Assembly (NCBI RefSeq): GCF_012349115.1
Contig: NZ_PQIG01000086.1
Location: 1-64,000, forward strand
DNA: 64,000 nucleotides
Source of the DNA: Rhizobium ruizarguesonis
GTDB lineage: Bacteria > Pseudomonadota > Alphaproteobacteria > Rhizobiales > Rhizobiaceae
Reading direction: 5' to 3'
Of this stretch, positions 7,677 through 16,732 are shown one piece after another; the stretch's first letter is position 1, and the number at the start of each line of letters is the position of its first letter. Position numbers and translations under genes: made by a program. The notes beneath the pieces were generated by a model that was not told where the DNA came from, searched no databases, and worked only from the letters and a program-made list of their open reading frames with translations.

Positions 7677-8792
7677 ATGGATCTGCCATCTCCCCTTGCC
7701 TGGCTGGTTGATGAGGCCGGTGCCTCGCCCAGTCCCGAATGGTTTCTGGCCGAACTCGGGCGCCGGCTGCTGGCCGATGGCCTGCCGCTTTTGGGCGGCG
7801 CGCTGACGCTTTCGGTGCCGCATCCGATCATCGCGCGGCGCACCTGGCTGTGGCGGGCGGAGACTGGCGCTGTTATTGAGGCTTTGGCCTTTGCCGCCGC
7901 TCCGCGGAGCGAGGCCGGGCGCGAGTGGCTGGCCGGGCTCGGGCCGGTATGGGAAGACAGGATCGGGCCTTCACAGGACAATCGGTCGGACAGCCCGCTG
8001 CTCGGCTGGGCGAGGGTTGCCAGCGGGGTAGGGGCAGGTGCATTCGGCGCAGCCGAGGCCGGCCTGCTGCGCGAGGTCGCGCGTTTTGCTGCAGCGCCGC
8101 TCGCCGCTTTGGCGGCGCGCGAGGCGCGGGCAGCGCTGCTTGAAGCCTATCTCGGCCGCCGTAGCGCCGCGCGGGTGCAGGCCGGCGCGCTTGCCCGCGG
8201 CACCGGCGAGACCATCCGCGCGGCCCTTCTCTGTGCCGATCTGCGCGACTTCACCGCCCTCTCCGAGGTGACCGAACCTCACGTGATGATATCAGCACTG
8301 GACGCCTGGTTTGACCGCGTCGCTGGCGCCGTGCATGCCTTCGGCGGTGAGGTGTTGAAATTCATCGGCGACGGCGTGCTGGCGATCTTCCCGGTCACGG
8401 CTACGTCAGGCGAGGGCGACGCAGCCCGAGGGGATCGCGAGGCTTGCGAGGCCGCACTTCGGGCGGTCGCCGCCAGCCGTGCCGGCATGGCCCATCTCGA
8501 TCAACTGCGCCAGGCGCAGGGACTGGCACCGCTGCCCTTCGGCGCAGCACTTCATTTCGGCGAAATCCTGTGGGGCAATATCGGCGCGGCCGACCGGCTG
8601 GATTTTACCGCCATCGGCCCCGCCGTCAATCTGGTCAGCCGGCTGGAAGGGCTCTGCAAGCCGCTCGGCCGAAGCGTGCTGATCTCGGGCGCGGTGGCAG
8701 CGAATACGGCGACGGCGCTGACGCCGCTCGGGGAGCACACCTTGCGCGGCATCGCCGACCCTTGCGCTGTCTTTGCCCTGCCGACGGATTGA
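7677..8792 (+). CDS. class III adenylate/guanylate cyclase
   Basis: A 371-residue soluble cyclase making cyclic nucleotide from ATP (or GTP). The N-terminal part of about 175 residues, without transmembrane segments, probably senses or regulates. The cyclase homology domain spans about 180-365: LLCADLRDFTALSE carries the first metal Asp, KFIGDGVLAIFP the second metal Asp, and AVNLVSRLEGLC the transition-state Asn/Arg region. Rhizobia carry many such cyclases with diverse N-termini. The ribosome-binding site is weak. It stands alone between the small acidic gene and the ArsR-type operon. Confidence 0.85.
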   Translation: MDLPSPLAWLVDEAGASPSPEWFLAELGRRLLADGLPLLGGALTLSVPHPIIARRTWLWRAETGAVIEALAFAAAPRSEAGREWLAGLGPVWEDRIGPSQDNRSDSPLLGWARVASGVGAGAFGAAEAGLLREVARFAAAPLAALAAREARAALLEAYLGRRSAARVQAGALARGTGETIRAALLCADLRDFTALSEVTEPHVMISALDAWFDRVAGAVHAFGGEVLKFIGDGVLAIFPVTATSGEGDAARGDREACEAALRAVAASRAGMAHLDQLRQAQGLAPLPFGAALHFGEILWGNIGAADRLDFTAIGPAVNLVSRLEGLCKPLGRSVLISGAVAANTATALTPLGEHTLRGIADPCAVFALPTD

Positions 8793-8815
8793 GCTGCGGG
8801 CAGGGATGACGCAGT

Positions 8816-8851
8816 TTTGCAAAGTAAGATTTGCAAAGATATGTTTGCAAT
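8816..8851. promoter_or_regulatory. three 14-bp-spaced TTTGCAAA iterons upstream of the ArsR-type regulator
   Basis: TTTGCAAA at 8816-8823, TTTGCAAA at 8830-8837 and TTTGCAAT at 8844-8851 are spaced exactly 14 bases apart. Each octamer is itself palindromic or nearly so. They fall between the cyclase stop and the regulator ATG (8866), overlapping where the promoter must be, so they are a likely autoregulatory operator (inference). Confidence 0.6.
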
Positions 8852-8865
8852 AGTAGGCTTGCGGC

Positions 8866-9510
8866 ATGAAAACACCGCGCCCGCAGCCTGCTCAATCCGT
8901 CACCGCACCCCGCACCATCAGCCGCGTGGTGCCCGATCCGACCGCGCTGAAGGCGCTGGCGCATCCAGTCCGGTTGCGCATGCTCGGCATGCTCAGGGTC
9001 GAGGGACCCGCTACGGCGACGCAGCTGGCGGTGCGGCTCGGGTTGAACAGCGGCGCTACCAGCTATCACCTGCGCCAGCTTGCCCAATATGGCTTTATCG
9101 AGGAAGCACCGCATCCCTCGCGGCGCGATCGCTGGTGGCGCGCAAGCCACGAACTCACCTCGGTGCCGGCGAGCGAGGCTGAGGGCGAAGCGTTGGATCT
9201 CGATCTTGCCTTCAACCAGGCGGCGCTCTCGCTGCAGGTCGGTCAGATGCAGCAGGCGCTGGAGGAATATACCGAGCTGCCGGCGGAATGGCGCAAGGCG
9301 AGCACGGCCAGCGACATCATCATCCCGATGACGGCGGAACAGGCCGAAGCCCTGACCAAGCGGCTGACCGATATCATTCTCGAAGCGATGCGGGTAGCTC
9401 CGCCTTTGGGGGAGCTGGCACCCCCGGATATGGTTCCCTTCTCGATCATGCTGCACGCCTTTCCCTACCCGGGCCGGCTCCCGCACCGCGATGGGGATGG
9501 TGGGCCATGA
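8866..9510 (+). CDS. ArsR-type winged-helix transcriptional regulator
   Basis: A 214-residue regulator. Residues about 20-95 are a winged helix-turn-helix: DPTALKALAHPVRLRMLGML, then ATATQLAVRLGLNSGATSYHLRQL as recognition helix, then a wing with RRDRWWRA. The remaining 110 residues form a helical C-terminal domain (LALEVGQMQQALEEYTELP-type region) similar to HTH_20/ArsR efflux regulators. There are no clustered Cys for metal sensing. Its stop overlaps the start of the MFS gene (ATGA), so the two are translationally coupled. It probably represses its own operon by binding the three TTTGCAAA repeats just upstream. Confidence 0.85.
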   Translation: MKTPRPQPAQSVTAPRTISRVVPDPTALKALAHPVRLRMLGMLRVEGPATATQLAVRLGLNSGATSYHLRQLAQYGFIEEAPHPSRRDRWWRASHELTSVPASEAEGEALDLDLAFNQAALSLQVGQMQQALEEYTELPAEWRKASTASDIIIPMTAEQAEALTKRLTDIILEAMRVAPPLGELAPPDMVPFSIMLHAFPYPGRLPHRDGDGGP

Positions 9511-10775
9511 GAAGAGGTGGACCTTTCCTGGCGCTTGCCGCAGCCGAGACGCTTTCGCTTTCCGGCACGCGGCTGTCGACCATCGCCATTCCCTGGCTGG
9601 TGCTGAGCACGACGGGCAGCCCGGTTCTGACCGGGCTGACGGCTATGATGGAAATGCTGCCCTATGTCGCCGCCAAGGCGCTCAGTGGGCCGCTGATCGA
9701 CCGCGTCGGCCCGAAGCGCATCGCCGTCGTCTGCGATACCGCCTCGGTGGCTGTGGTGGGGCTGGTGCCGCTGCTCGATCTCTTTGGCCTGCTGACCATG
9801 CCGCTGCTACTGCCTGTTGTCTTTGCCATGGGCGTGCTGCGCGGCCCTTCCGATGCCGCCAAACAGGCGATGGTGCCTGATATCGCCACGCTGGCGGCCA
9901 TGCCGCTCGAACGGGTCACCGGCGTCGTCGGTGCTATCGAGCGGCTGGCCTCGACGGCGGGGGCAGCCGGCGCCGGCGCGCTGATCGGCCTGATCGGCCC
10001 GGGCCAGGCGCTCGTCGTTAATGCCGTCACCTTCGCCGCCGCTGCGCTGATTGTGGGAGTAGGCATTCCTGGGCTGCGGCGCGTCCCCGAGCCACGCGGC
10101 ATGCCCGAACCGCGCGGCGCGCCTGAGGCTCGGCCGGGCGGGATGTCCTCCTATTTCAGCGATCTCCGGGAAGGCTGGCGCTTTCTGCGCGGCGACGCGG
10201 TGCTCGTCAGCATCGTCACCATGGTGGCGACCACCAACCTGCTGGACCAGGCTTATCACGCCGTACTGCTGCCCGTCTGGACGCAGAGCTCAGGCCATGG
10301 CCCGGAATTGTTGGGGGCGATGTTTTCGGCCTTCACCGGCGCCTCGATCGCGGGTGCCGCGATTGCCGCTGCGATCGGCGAGCGGATGCCGCGCCTGATG
10401 GTCTATACCGTGGCGTTCCTGCTGACCGGGTTTCCGCGTTTTCTCGTTGTTGCGCTGGATGCGCCGCTCGCCCTCATCTTCATCACCCTGGCAATCGCAG
10501 GATTTGCCTCGGGCTTCCTCAATCCGATCCTGTCTGCGGTGATCTTCGAGCGCATCCCCAAGCCGTTGACCGGCCGCGTCACCGCGATGAACGCCGCCCT
10601 CTGCTTTGTCCTCATCCCCTTCGGCGGCCTCGTCGGCGGCGCGTTGATCAGTACGATCGGCCTTGCCGCGGCGCTCTCGCTCACCGGGCTCGCCTATCTC
10701 GCCGCAACGCTCTTTCCCCTGGCGCTGAAAAGCTTCCGCGGCTTCGACAAGGCGGTCGCCGATGCCGGCGCATGA
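9507..10775 (+). CDS. MFS transporter, probable drug exporter
   Basis: A 422-residue inner-membrane protein with about 12 hydrophobic segments. It opens LALAAAETLSLSGTRLSTIAIPWLVL, typical of the MFS_3/enterobactin-exporter-like branch, and has the loop 2-3 signature region GPLIDRVGPKRIAVV. A hydrophilic central loop near 200-215 contains three tandem PEPRG/PEPRGAPEAR-like units (EPRGMPEPRGAPEARPGG). The start ATG overlaps the regulator stop by four bases. Substrate unknown; coupling to a repressor suggests an inducible efflux pump. It ends 18 bp from the convergent LysR gene. Confidence 0.85.
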   Translation: MRRGGPFLALAAAETLSLSGTRLSTIAIPWLVLSTTGSPVLTGLTAMMEMLPYVAAKALSGPLIDRVGPKRIAVVCDTASVAVVGLVPLLDLFGLLTMPLLLPVVFAMGVLRGPSDAAKQAMVPDIATLAAMPLERVTGVVGAIERLASTAGAAGAGALIGLIGPGQALVVNAVTFAAAALIVGVGIPGLRRVPEPRGMPEPRGAPEARPGGMSSYFSDLREGWRFLRGDAVLVSIVTMVATTNLLDQAYHAVLLPVWTQSSGHGPELLGAMFSAFTGASIAGAAIAAAIGERMPRLMVYTVAFLLTGFPRFLVVALDAPLALIFITLAIAGFASGFLNPILSAVIFERIPKPLTGRVTAMNAALCFVLIPFGGLVGGALISTIGLAAALSLTGLAYLAATLFPLALKSFRGFDKAVADAGA

Positions 10776-10793
10776 AAGCGTGCGTCTACTGTT

Positions 10794-11723
10794 TTAGCGT
10801 CGCGGCCCCGTGCTTTGCCCCCGGCGCCCAAGCTCTTCAACTATCAGATCGACGAAGCGTCGGACACGTGGTTCCAGCAGGCGCTTGTCGAGATAGAGCG
10901 TGACGATCTTTGCGTCGTCGGTTTCGAGGTCGGTCAGGATCTGCCGGAGGCGGCCGGTGACGAGATCGTCGGCGACGAGAAAATCGGGAAGCAACGCGAT
11001 GCCCAGCCCCGCCAGGGCGGCGTCGCGGATTGCCTCGGCGCTGTCGAGCCTCAGGCGGCTGCGCCCTTGCGCTTTGACCCAGGGACCGCCTTCACCGCGA
11101 AAGCGCCAGCCCTGCCTTTGATTGCGGCCGGCGAAGATCAGGCAGTCGTGGGCTGCGAGATCGTCGATGTCGCCCGGCTCACCGCGCTCGGCGAGATAGG
11201 ACGGCGAGGCGCAGAGCCGCGCCTTATAGGTGGCGATCACGTGCGAGACGAGGCGGATGTCCGACGCCGTCGCCGTCGCGCCGATCCGGATCGCCAGATC
11301 GAAGCCTTCCTCGACGATGTCGGCCAAACGATCGGTGAAGCTCACTTCGACCTGGATGTCGGGCCAGGCCCGCAGATATTTTTCAAGCAGGGGCAGCACG
11401 ACGAGCCGCCCGAAGGCATCTGGAACGGTGAGCCTGAGAACACCTCGCGGCGTGCTGTTCTGCCCTGCCACGCTCGCTTCCGCCTCGTCGACCGATGCGA
11501 GGATCTGCAGCCCGCGCTCGTAAAACATCCGGCCTTCGTCGGTTAGGCTCAGTGTCCTTGTCGTGCGGTTGAGCAGGCGCGCGCCGAGCCGGTCTTCCAG
11601 GCGGATGACGGCCTTTCCTGCCGCGGAACGGGACAGGCCCATGGCCTGGCCGCCGGCGATAAAGCTTCCGGCATCGACGACGGCCATGAAGATCATGATA
11701 TCGTTCAGGTTCGTACGCGGCAT
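10794..11723 (-). CDS. LysR-family transcriptional regulator
   Basis: A 309-residue LysR-type regulator. The N-terminal winged helix (about 5-65) reads NDIMIFMAVVDAGSFIAGGQAMGLSRSAAGKAVIRLEDRLGARLLNRTTR, and the substrate-binding domain spans about 90-300 (GVLRLTVPDAFGRLVVLPLL). It belongs to the CrgA/AaeR-like branch, judging by the NRTTRTLSLTDEG junction. There is no divergent target: upstream lie 195 bp and then the end of the PhyH gene. Its regulon is probably elsewhere. The 11724-11918 spacer shows no clear signal beyond its promoter. Confidence 0.88.
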   Translation of the reverse strand: MPRTNLNDIMIFMAVVDAGSFIAGGQAMGLSRSAAGKAVIRLEDRLGARLLNRTTRTLSLTDEGRMFYERGLQILASVDEAEASVAGQNSTPRGVLRLTVPDAFGRLVVLPLLEKYLRAWPDIQVEVSFTDRLADIVEEGFDLAIRIGATATASDIRLVSHVIATYKARLCASPSYLAERGEPGDIDDLAAHDCLIFAGRNQRQGWRFRGEGGPWVKAQGRSRLRLDSAEAIRDAALAGLGIALLPDFLVADDLVTGRLRQILTDLETDDAKIVTLYLDKRLLEPRVRRFVDLIVEELGRRGQSTGPRR

Positions 11724-11918
11724 GAGGCAACTCGAGCGGTTCGGCTACATCAATAAGTCGGTCAGTCATGGGATCGATTCAAGGTTCGCACCATCAACGG
11801 CTACCGCGGCAGTAAGGTCCCGACGCTCCGCTTCTGTGTCGACGTCTCTTCTCCAATCAACCTTTTATGGCAGCCATAGCACCGGATCGCCGGTCAAAGA
11901 TGGGCACTGGAAGCCGGG

Positions 11919-12842
11919 CTACAGCATATCGCCGAGGCTCCAGTGGTTGTTCCACCGGACGTCGATCTCGTCGTCGACATTCTGATATCTTATGTCGGTG
12001 GAGAGGCGCAGCCGCCGGCTGCGGTCCTGGTTGATGGTCGAAGCGTGGATCATGTAGGGCGAGTGGAGCACCACGTCGCCGGCCTCATAATCGGCGGCGA
12101 GCCAGCGGGTGTCGAAACGCTCTGCCATGTCGGGGGGATCCTTCGAGACCCAGCCGCCTTCGCTCATGTGGCTGTTATAGGCACTGATCTGCTCTTCCGG
12201 AGAAAGATCGCCGCTTGCCGCCCTGAATTCGGCCTCCATCTTGGTGCCCAGAGCATGCGAGCCTTCGAGATAGACCAAGCCGCCCATCTCGGCGGGGGTG
12301 TCGCCGATCGGTATCCAGGTCGTCACCAGGCGGCTGGTGCCGCCTCGGAGATAGACGAGATCGTAGTGGGCGGGCGTGGCTGTCAGCGATCCCGGCTGGA
12401 CGAAGCGCATGATCTTGCGCTTGTGCAGATAGGAGATGCCCTGCAGGAAATCGTCCATGAAGCGGACGAGCAGTGGTTGCGCACAGAAGCCTTCATAGGC
12501 GGCGGAGCGGACGAGCGACATCAGGCGCCGGTCCGCCAGGCTTCTGTCGAAGCCACCGGCAGACGCGATCCCCAGAGAAAAATCGCTGCCCGGCTCGACC
12601 AGTCCGGTTTCGGCAAGGCGCTCGAAGACCCAGTGGCGGAAATCGATGACATCGGCCCGCGGCAGAAGGCCTTTAAGCCAGACATAGCCATCGTGCTGGT
12701 AGCGGCGGCGGATGGCGTCGACGCCGATGACGGGATCGGTCGGCATGAGCCAGCCCGTCCGCTCCGCAGGCAAGGTTTTGCCATGGGCGGCAAGGGGAAA
12801 TTCCGGCCTGCAGATCTGCTCGGCCTCCGCGGCAATTGACAT
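11919..12842 (-). CDS. phytanoyl-CoA dioxygenase (PhyH) family oxygenase
   Basis: A 307-residue Fe(II)/2-oxoglutarate-dependent dioxygenase. The metal-binding facial triad is visible: HxD in TPAHYDLVYLRGG (about 171-173) and the distal His in SPYMIHAST, with the 2-oxoglutarate Arg in SRRLRLSTDIRYQ. The N-terminal part carries RRRYQHDGYVWLKGLLP, a usual PhyH opening. GGAGG six bases before 12842 decides this start over an ATG twelve codons upstream. It is divergent from an AraC regulator 97 bp away, which probably controls it. The substrate cannot be told; such enzymes hydroxylate small metabolites. Confidence 0.85.
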   Translation of the reverse strand: MSIAAEAEQICRPEFPLAAHGKTLPAERTGWLMPTDPVIGVDAIRRRYQHDGYVWLKGLLPRADVIDFRHWVFERLAETGLVEPGSDFSLGIASAGGFDRSLADRRLMSLVRSAAYEGFCAQPLLVRFMDDFLQGISYLHKRKIMRFVQPGSLTATPAHYDLVYLRGGTSRLVTTWIPIGDTPAEMGGLVYLEGSHALGTKMEAEFRAASGDLSPEEQISAYNSHMSEGGWVSKDPPDMAERFDTRWLAADYEAGDVVLHSPYMIHASTINQDRSRRLRLSTDIRYQNVDDEIDVRWNNHWSLGDML

Positions 12843-12939
12843 TTCACTCCTCCGTCGCTTGAGTTGGCTTGCCATCAATTACCTGATCCGGCGCGCCAAC
12901 CGACATAGAGGAAATTCATAGCTGGACTTTTCGCTCACC

Positions 12940-13764
12940 ATGAGAGACCCAGAGGCCATCTATAGGGCGCCGCTTGCCGCTGCCGGCGGACTTGCTGTTA
13001 CCGGCAGCGGCAAGCAGCAGGCCCGCCGTGCGGTGACGGACCGGAAACTGCCGAGTTTCGCCGTCGTGCTGGTAGAGCGCGGGCAGGGCTGGCTGGACAC
13101 CGCGGCCAGCGGCCGCCTGAGCCTCACCGGGCCGATCCTCTTCTGGCTGTTTCCGAACCGCGCGCATTCCTATGGCCCCGATGAAGGCGGCTGGGACGAG
13201 CGCTGGGCGCTTTTCGAAGGATCGTTCACGCGAGACTTCGTCCGGCTGAGGCTCATGACCGAGCGACAGCCCGTCGTGGCCTTGCATCACGTAGATGAGA
13301 TGGCGCGGCTATTCGGCACCCTGCATGCCGACCTGCTCGACGATACCAACCTCGGGCAGGCATCGGCGGCCTTGATGCTGCATCGCATCGTCATATCAGC
13401 GGCAAAACAGGTAAGTGTTGCTGCCGATCACCGCCGAGACAGGCCCGACATGGCCGAAATCGTCGAAACGCTGCGGCAACGCGCAATGCAACCGCTGGAC
13501 CTTACAGCCTTCGCCGCCGAGCACGGGATGTCGCCGGCGACGCTGCGCAGGCGGTTCACGCTCAAAACCGGGCTGCCGCCCAAGGCATTCCAGCTTCGTG
13601 CGCGCATTGACCACGCCAAACAGCTCTTGGCAACCACCGACGAGAAGATCGAAACCATCGCCGCCATGGTCGGCCTGGATGACCCGTTTTATTTTTCGCG
13701 TGTCTTTCACGAACGCGAGGGCTGCAGTCCTCGCGAATTTCGCGCCAGGTACACCAGGGGTTGA
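12940..13764 (+). CDS. AraC-family transcriptional regulator
   Basis: A 274-residue regulator. The N-terminal cupin-like effector domain (about 1-140) includes VVLVERGQGWLDT and WLFPNRAHSYGP. The C-terminal double helix-turn-helix (about 175-272) reads LTAFAAEHGMSPATLRRRFTLKTGLPPKAFQLRARI, then ETIAAMVGLDDPFYFSRVFHEREGCSPREFR, a complete AraC signature. It is divergent from the PhyH dioxygenase and is its probable activator, sensing the substrate (inference). The 188 bp after it (13765-13952) carry no convincing gene and lead into the AI-2E-family gene. Confidence 0.88.
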   Translation: MRDPEAIYRAPLAAAGGLAVTGSGKQQARRAVTDRKLPSFAVVLVERGQGWLDTAASGRLSLTGPILFWLFPNRAHSYGPDEGGWDERWALFEGSFTRDFVRLRLMTERQPVVALHHVDEMARLFGTLHADLLDDTNLGQASAALMLHRIVISAAKQVSVAADHRRDRPDMAEIVETLRQRAMQPLDLTAFAAEHGMSPATLRRRFTLKTGLPPKAFQLRARIDHAKQLLATTDEKIETIAAMVGLDDPFYFSRVFHEREGCSPREFRARYTRG

Positions 13765-13952
13765 GAGCCCGGCAGCAGTGGCCGTATCCCGTTTTCACGA
13801 AGTCGTGTATGATGATGGGGCGTTGGAGACGATCTTTCACGGCGTCGGCAAAATCTTCGCCGCGCAGGTCCGATACCGGGTGGAAGGTTTCGCTGTCCGA
13901 TGCGTGAGCGTCCGGCTTCGCTCGTTGGCGGAGGTCGGGCCGGGAGGGGAAA

Positions 13953-15059
13953 ATGACGTCCAGCGCATCGAATGTCGATCTCGCGCCGTCGAGACCGTCC
14001 ATCATCCATGCAGCGGTTCAATTGGGAGTCGTCGCGCTTCTGGTCTATGTCTGCGCCAGGATCATGTCGCCGTTCCTCGGCATTCTGCTTTGGTCAGTGA
14101 TCCTGGCGGTCATGCTTCATCCGTTACATCTGCGCCTGTCCGATCGGATCGGCAATCGCTGGTCGGCATCGCTCATAGGGATCGTCGGCGTTGCCGTCGT
14201 GCTGGTGCCGATGTTCGTCGTGATCACGTCGCTTGGGTCATCCATTTACTGGCTTGTGTCCGGTTTGCAGAACCAAAGCCTGACAATTCCGCCGCCTCCA
14301 ACGTGGCTTGCCGACCTGCCGGTGGTCGGAGCGAAGATCTCGGACGGCTGGTCGCTCGCTGCAGCCAACCTGCCCTCGGCATTGCGTCAATACGGCGAGA
14401 TGCTGAGCAAGCCTGCTGCGTGGCTCGCATCCTTCGCCGGCGGCCTGGCCTCTGGCGGCCTGTCCTTCGTTCTTTCCATCGCGATCGCCGCCGTGCTTGT
14501 CGCTTACGCCAAGGGTGCTGCGGCTTTTGCCCTCAGTCTGCTGGAACTCGTCACCAACAGCAGGGCGCGGGGTGCCCGGCTTGTCCACCTGACCGCCACA
14601 ACGATCCGGGGAGTTGCTGTCGGCGTGGTCGGTGTGGCGGCAATCCAGTCGATGCTCGTTGGCATTGGCTTCTTCGCCATCGGGGTTCCGGCGGCCGGTG
14701 CCCTGACGCTCGTCACGTTTCTATTGGCAGTCGTGCAGATACCGCCGCTGCTGCTGACGCTGCCTGTCATGGCCTATGTCTTTGTCACGGAAGCGACAAC
14801 ACCAGCAATCATCTTCGCCATATGGTCTTTCATCGCCGGGCTGAGCGACAATTTTCTCAAACCATTGATGCTCGGCCGCGGATCTGATGTGCCGATGCCG
14901 GTCATCCTGGTCGGTGTCATCGGAGGGATGATAGCTGACGGCCTTCTCGGTATATTTGTCGGCCCCGTGCTGCTGGCCGTCGGCTTCGTTTTGCTGATGG
15001 AATGGTTGCATCAGCGCCCGGTCGAGGACGGCCCCCAGATCGAAGGTCCGGCCCCATGA
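13953..15059 (+). CDS. AI-2E family (PerM-like) membrane transporter
   Basis: A 368-residue inner-membrane protein of the AI-2E/PerM family with about eight hydrophobic segments. It opens with a helix pair (AAVQLGVVALLVYVCARIMSPFLGILLWSVILAVMLHPLH), has a long extracytoplasmic stretch (about 85-140), and a C-terminal cluster including GLSDNFLKPLMLGRGSDVPMPVILVGVIGG, the usual family signature. GGGAGGGG just upstream supports the start. Members export autoinducer-2, ions or other small solutes; the substrate here is unknown. Its stop overlaps the start of the channel gene (ATGA). Confidence 0.87.
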   Translation: MTSSASNVDLAPSRPSIIHAAVQLGVVALLVYVCARIMSPFLGILLWSVILAVMLHPLHLRLSDRIGNRWSASLIGIVGVAVVLVPMFVVITSLGSSIYWLVSGLQNQSLTIPPPPTWLADLPVVGAKISDGWSLAAANLPSALRQYGEMLSKPAAWLASFAGGLASGGLSFVLSIAIAAVLVAYAKGAAAFALSLLELVTNSRARGARLVHLTATTIRGVAVGVVGVAAIQSMLVGIGFFAIGVPAAGALTLVTFLLAVVQIPPLLLTLPVMAYVFVTEATTPAIIFAIWSFIAGLSDNFLKPLMLGRGSDVPMPVILVGVIGGMIADGLLGIFVGPVLLAVGFVLLMEWLHQRPVEDGPQIEGPAP

Positions 15060-15505
15060 TCAAAGTCATTGGTCTCGGCCTGCTTGCGATGGCGATCTGC
15101 CTCGCACTCCAGGCGCTGGCTTCGGTGCTGGCTGCGCGTTATTTTGCTCACGCGCGCACGCAACCCGTAGGCCGAAAGCCCTGGCGGACGATCTTCGTGC
15201 AATTCTCGGTCCTGATGATCGTGCTCATGCTGGGCAATATCTTCCAGGTCGCTTTTTGGGCAGTGTTATATCGCGTGCTCGGTGCCTTCGAAGACTTCGA
15301 AACGGCAATGTATTTTTCGGGCGTCACTTTCACGTCGCTCGGTTATGGCGATGTCGTGCTGGATGGCCGTATCCGGCTGCTAGCGCCGCTGCAGGCAGCC
15401 AATGGGCTGATGATGTTCGGGATCACGACGGCGCTTTTCTTCTCGGCCATCCAGCAGGCCATGGGGAAATTGGCTGCGGCAAATCAAACCGCGCATGAGC
15501 CATAG
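15056..15505 (+). CDS. two-transmembrane potassium channel protein
   Basis: A 149-residue membrane protein with an N-terminal anchor (about 1-28), a second helix (FVQFSVLMIVLMLGNIFQVAFWAVLY), then pore helix and selectivity filter FTSLGYGDVVL (about 97-107) and a last helix (ANGLMMFGITTALFFSAIQQAM). TxGYGD is the canonical K+ filter. It has no C-terminal RCK domain and is shorter than most channels. Similar short proteins are listed as Ion_trans_2 or two-pore-domain-like. The start overlaps the AI-2E gene stop by four bases, so the two are likely co-translated. Confidence 0.85.
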   Translation: MIKVIGLGLLAMAICLALQALASVLAARYFAHARTQPVGRKPWRTIFVQFSVLMIVLMLGNIFQVAFWAVLYRVLGAFEDFETAMYFSGVTFTSLGYGDVVLDGRIRLLAPLQAANGLMMFGITTALFFSAIQQAMGKLAAANQTAHEP

Positions 15506-15550
15506 TGTGCCGCAGCCTGGTCGACGAAGATCGCCTGCCGGGAAGGGGCC

Positions 15551-16573
15551 TCAGCGCCAACCCATCGCAGGCGCGACGTGGGTGAGGATCGCTTCAATGA
15601 CATGGGCGTTGTAGTCGACGCCAAGCTGGTTGGGGACGGTCAGCAGCAGGGTGTCGGCTTCGGCGATGGCTTGGTCTTCGGCGAGCTGCTTGATCAGGGA
15701 GTCGGGCTCGGCGGCGTAGCTGCGACCGAAGATCGCCCGGGTCTTCTCGTCGATGAAGCCGATCTTGTCCTCACCGTCATTGCCATAGCCGAAATAGGCG
15801 CGGTCGCGGTCGTCGACCAGCGCAAAGATGCTGCGGCTGACCGAGACGCGCGGCTGGCGCGTGTGGCCGGCTTCTTTCCAGGCCTCGCGGTATGCGCGGA
15901 TCTGGTCGGCCTGCTGGACGTGGAAGGGCTCGCCCGTCTCATCGTCCTTCAGCGTCGAGCTCTGCAGGTTCATGCCGAGCTTGGCCGCCCAGACGGCGGT
16001 GGCATTCGAGCTTGCGCCCCACCAGATCCGCTCACGCAGGCCCTCGGAATGCGGCTCGAGGCGCAGGAGACCGGGCGGGTTCGGAAACATCGGCCGCGGG
16101 TTCGGTTTGGCAAAACCCTCGCCGCGCAGCACTTCGAGGAAGACTTCGGCGTGGTGGCGGGCCATGTCGGCCTCGCTCTGGCCTTCGGGCGGGGCATAAC
16201 CGAAATGGCGCCAGCCATCGATCACCTGTTCGGGCGAACCACGGCTGATGCCGAGCTGCAGGCGGCCGCCGGCGATGAGGTCAGCCGCGCCGGCATCTTC
16301 AGCCATATAGAGCGGGTTCTCGTAGCGCATGTCGATGACCGCGGTGCCGATCTCGATCCTGTTGGTTCTAGCGCCGACGGCTGATAGCAGCGGGAAGGGT
16401 GCGGCCAGCTGGCGGGCAAAATGATGAACGCGAAAATACGCTCCGTCGGCGCCGAGCTCCTCGGCCGCGACGGCAAGGTCGATCGACTGCAGCAGCGCGT
16501 CGCCGGCCGAGCGCGTCTGCGATTGGGACGAGGGCGTCCAGTGCCCGAATGAGAGGAAACCGATCTTCTTCAT
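15551..16573 (-). CDS. LLM-class flavin-dependent monooxygenase
   Basis: A 340-residue luciferase-like monooxygenase using reduced FMN. It opens with the first barrel strand KKIGFLSFGHWTPSS, followed by LGADGAYFRVHHFA (about 38-51) and RIEIGTAVIDMRYENPLYMAEDAGAADLIAGGRLQLGISRGSPEQVIDGW, characteristic of the family. A long insert (about 140-180) carries FPNPPGLLRLEPHSEGLRERIWWGASS. The physiological substrate is unknown. It is convergent with the channel gene; 16574-16732 separates it from a divergent methyltransferase and holds both promoters. Confidence 0.87.
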   Translation of the reverse strand: MKKIGFLSFGHWTPSSQSQTRSAGDALLQSIDLAVAAEELGADGAYFRVHHFARQLAAPFPLLSAVGARTNRIEIGTAVIDMRYENPLYMAEDAGAADLIAGGRLQLGISRGSPEQVIDGWRHFGYAPPEGQSEADMARHHAEVFLEVLRGEGFAKPNPRPMFPNPPGLLRLEPHSEGLRERIWWGASSNATAVWAAKLGMNLQSSTLKDDETGEPFHVQQADQIRAYREAWKEAGHTRQPRVSVSRSIFALVDDRDRAYFGYGNDGEDKIGFIDEKTRAIFGRSYAAEPDSLIKQLAEDQAIAEADTLLLTVPNQLGVDYNAHVIEAILTHVAPAMGWR

Positions 16574-16732
16574 GCCGATGCCGCACCTTGATCTGTTGTA
16601 TCTGGGGTCGATCGGTCATGGCACAGTTTCGGCCCGGAAGACAATCGGAACCGGATGGCCGAACCGATGAAAACCCATTGACATAAACTTGTGTTACAGC
16701 GTCTGCTTAGGCCGCGAGAGCATGGAGTTTTG

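Noticed and set aside
12863..12900. GTTGGC/GCCAAC inverted repeat as the AraC binding site
   Set aside because: Six-base arms 26 bases apart are expected by chance, and AraC sites are usually direct repeats.
13765..13952. Minus-strand frame with protein-like text (SDLRGEDFADAVKDRLQRPIIIHDF)
   Set aside because: It extends only by running antisense through the AraC gene, has no good start or ribosome-binding site in the spacer, and matches no family I know. At most a remnant.
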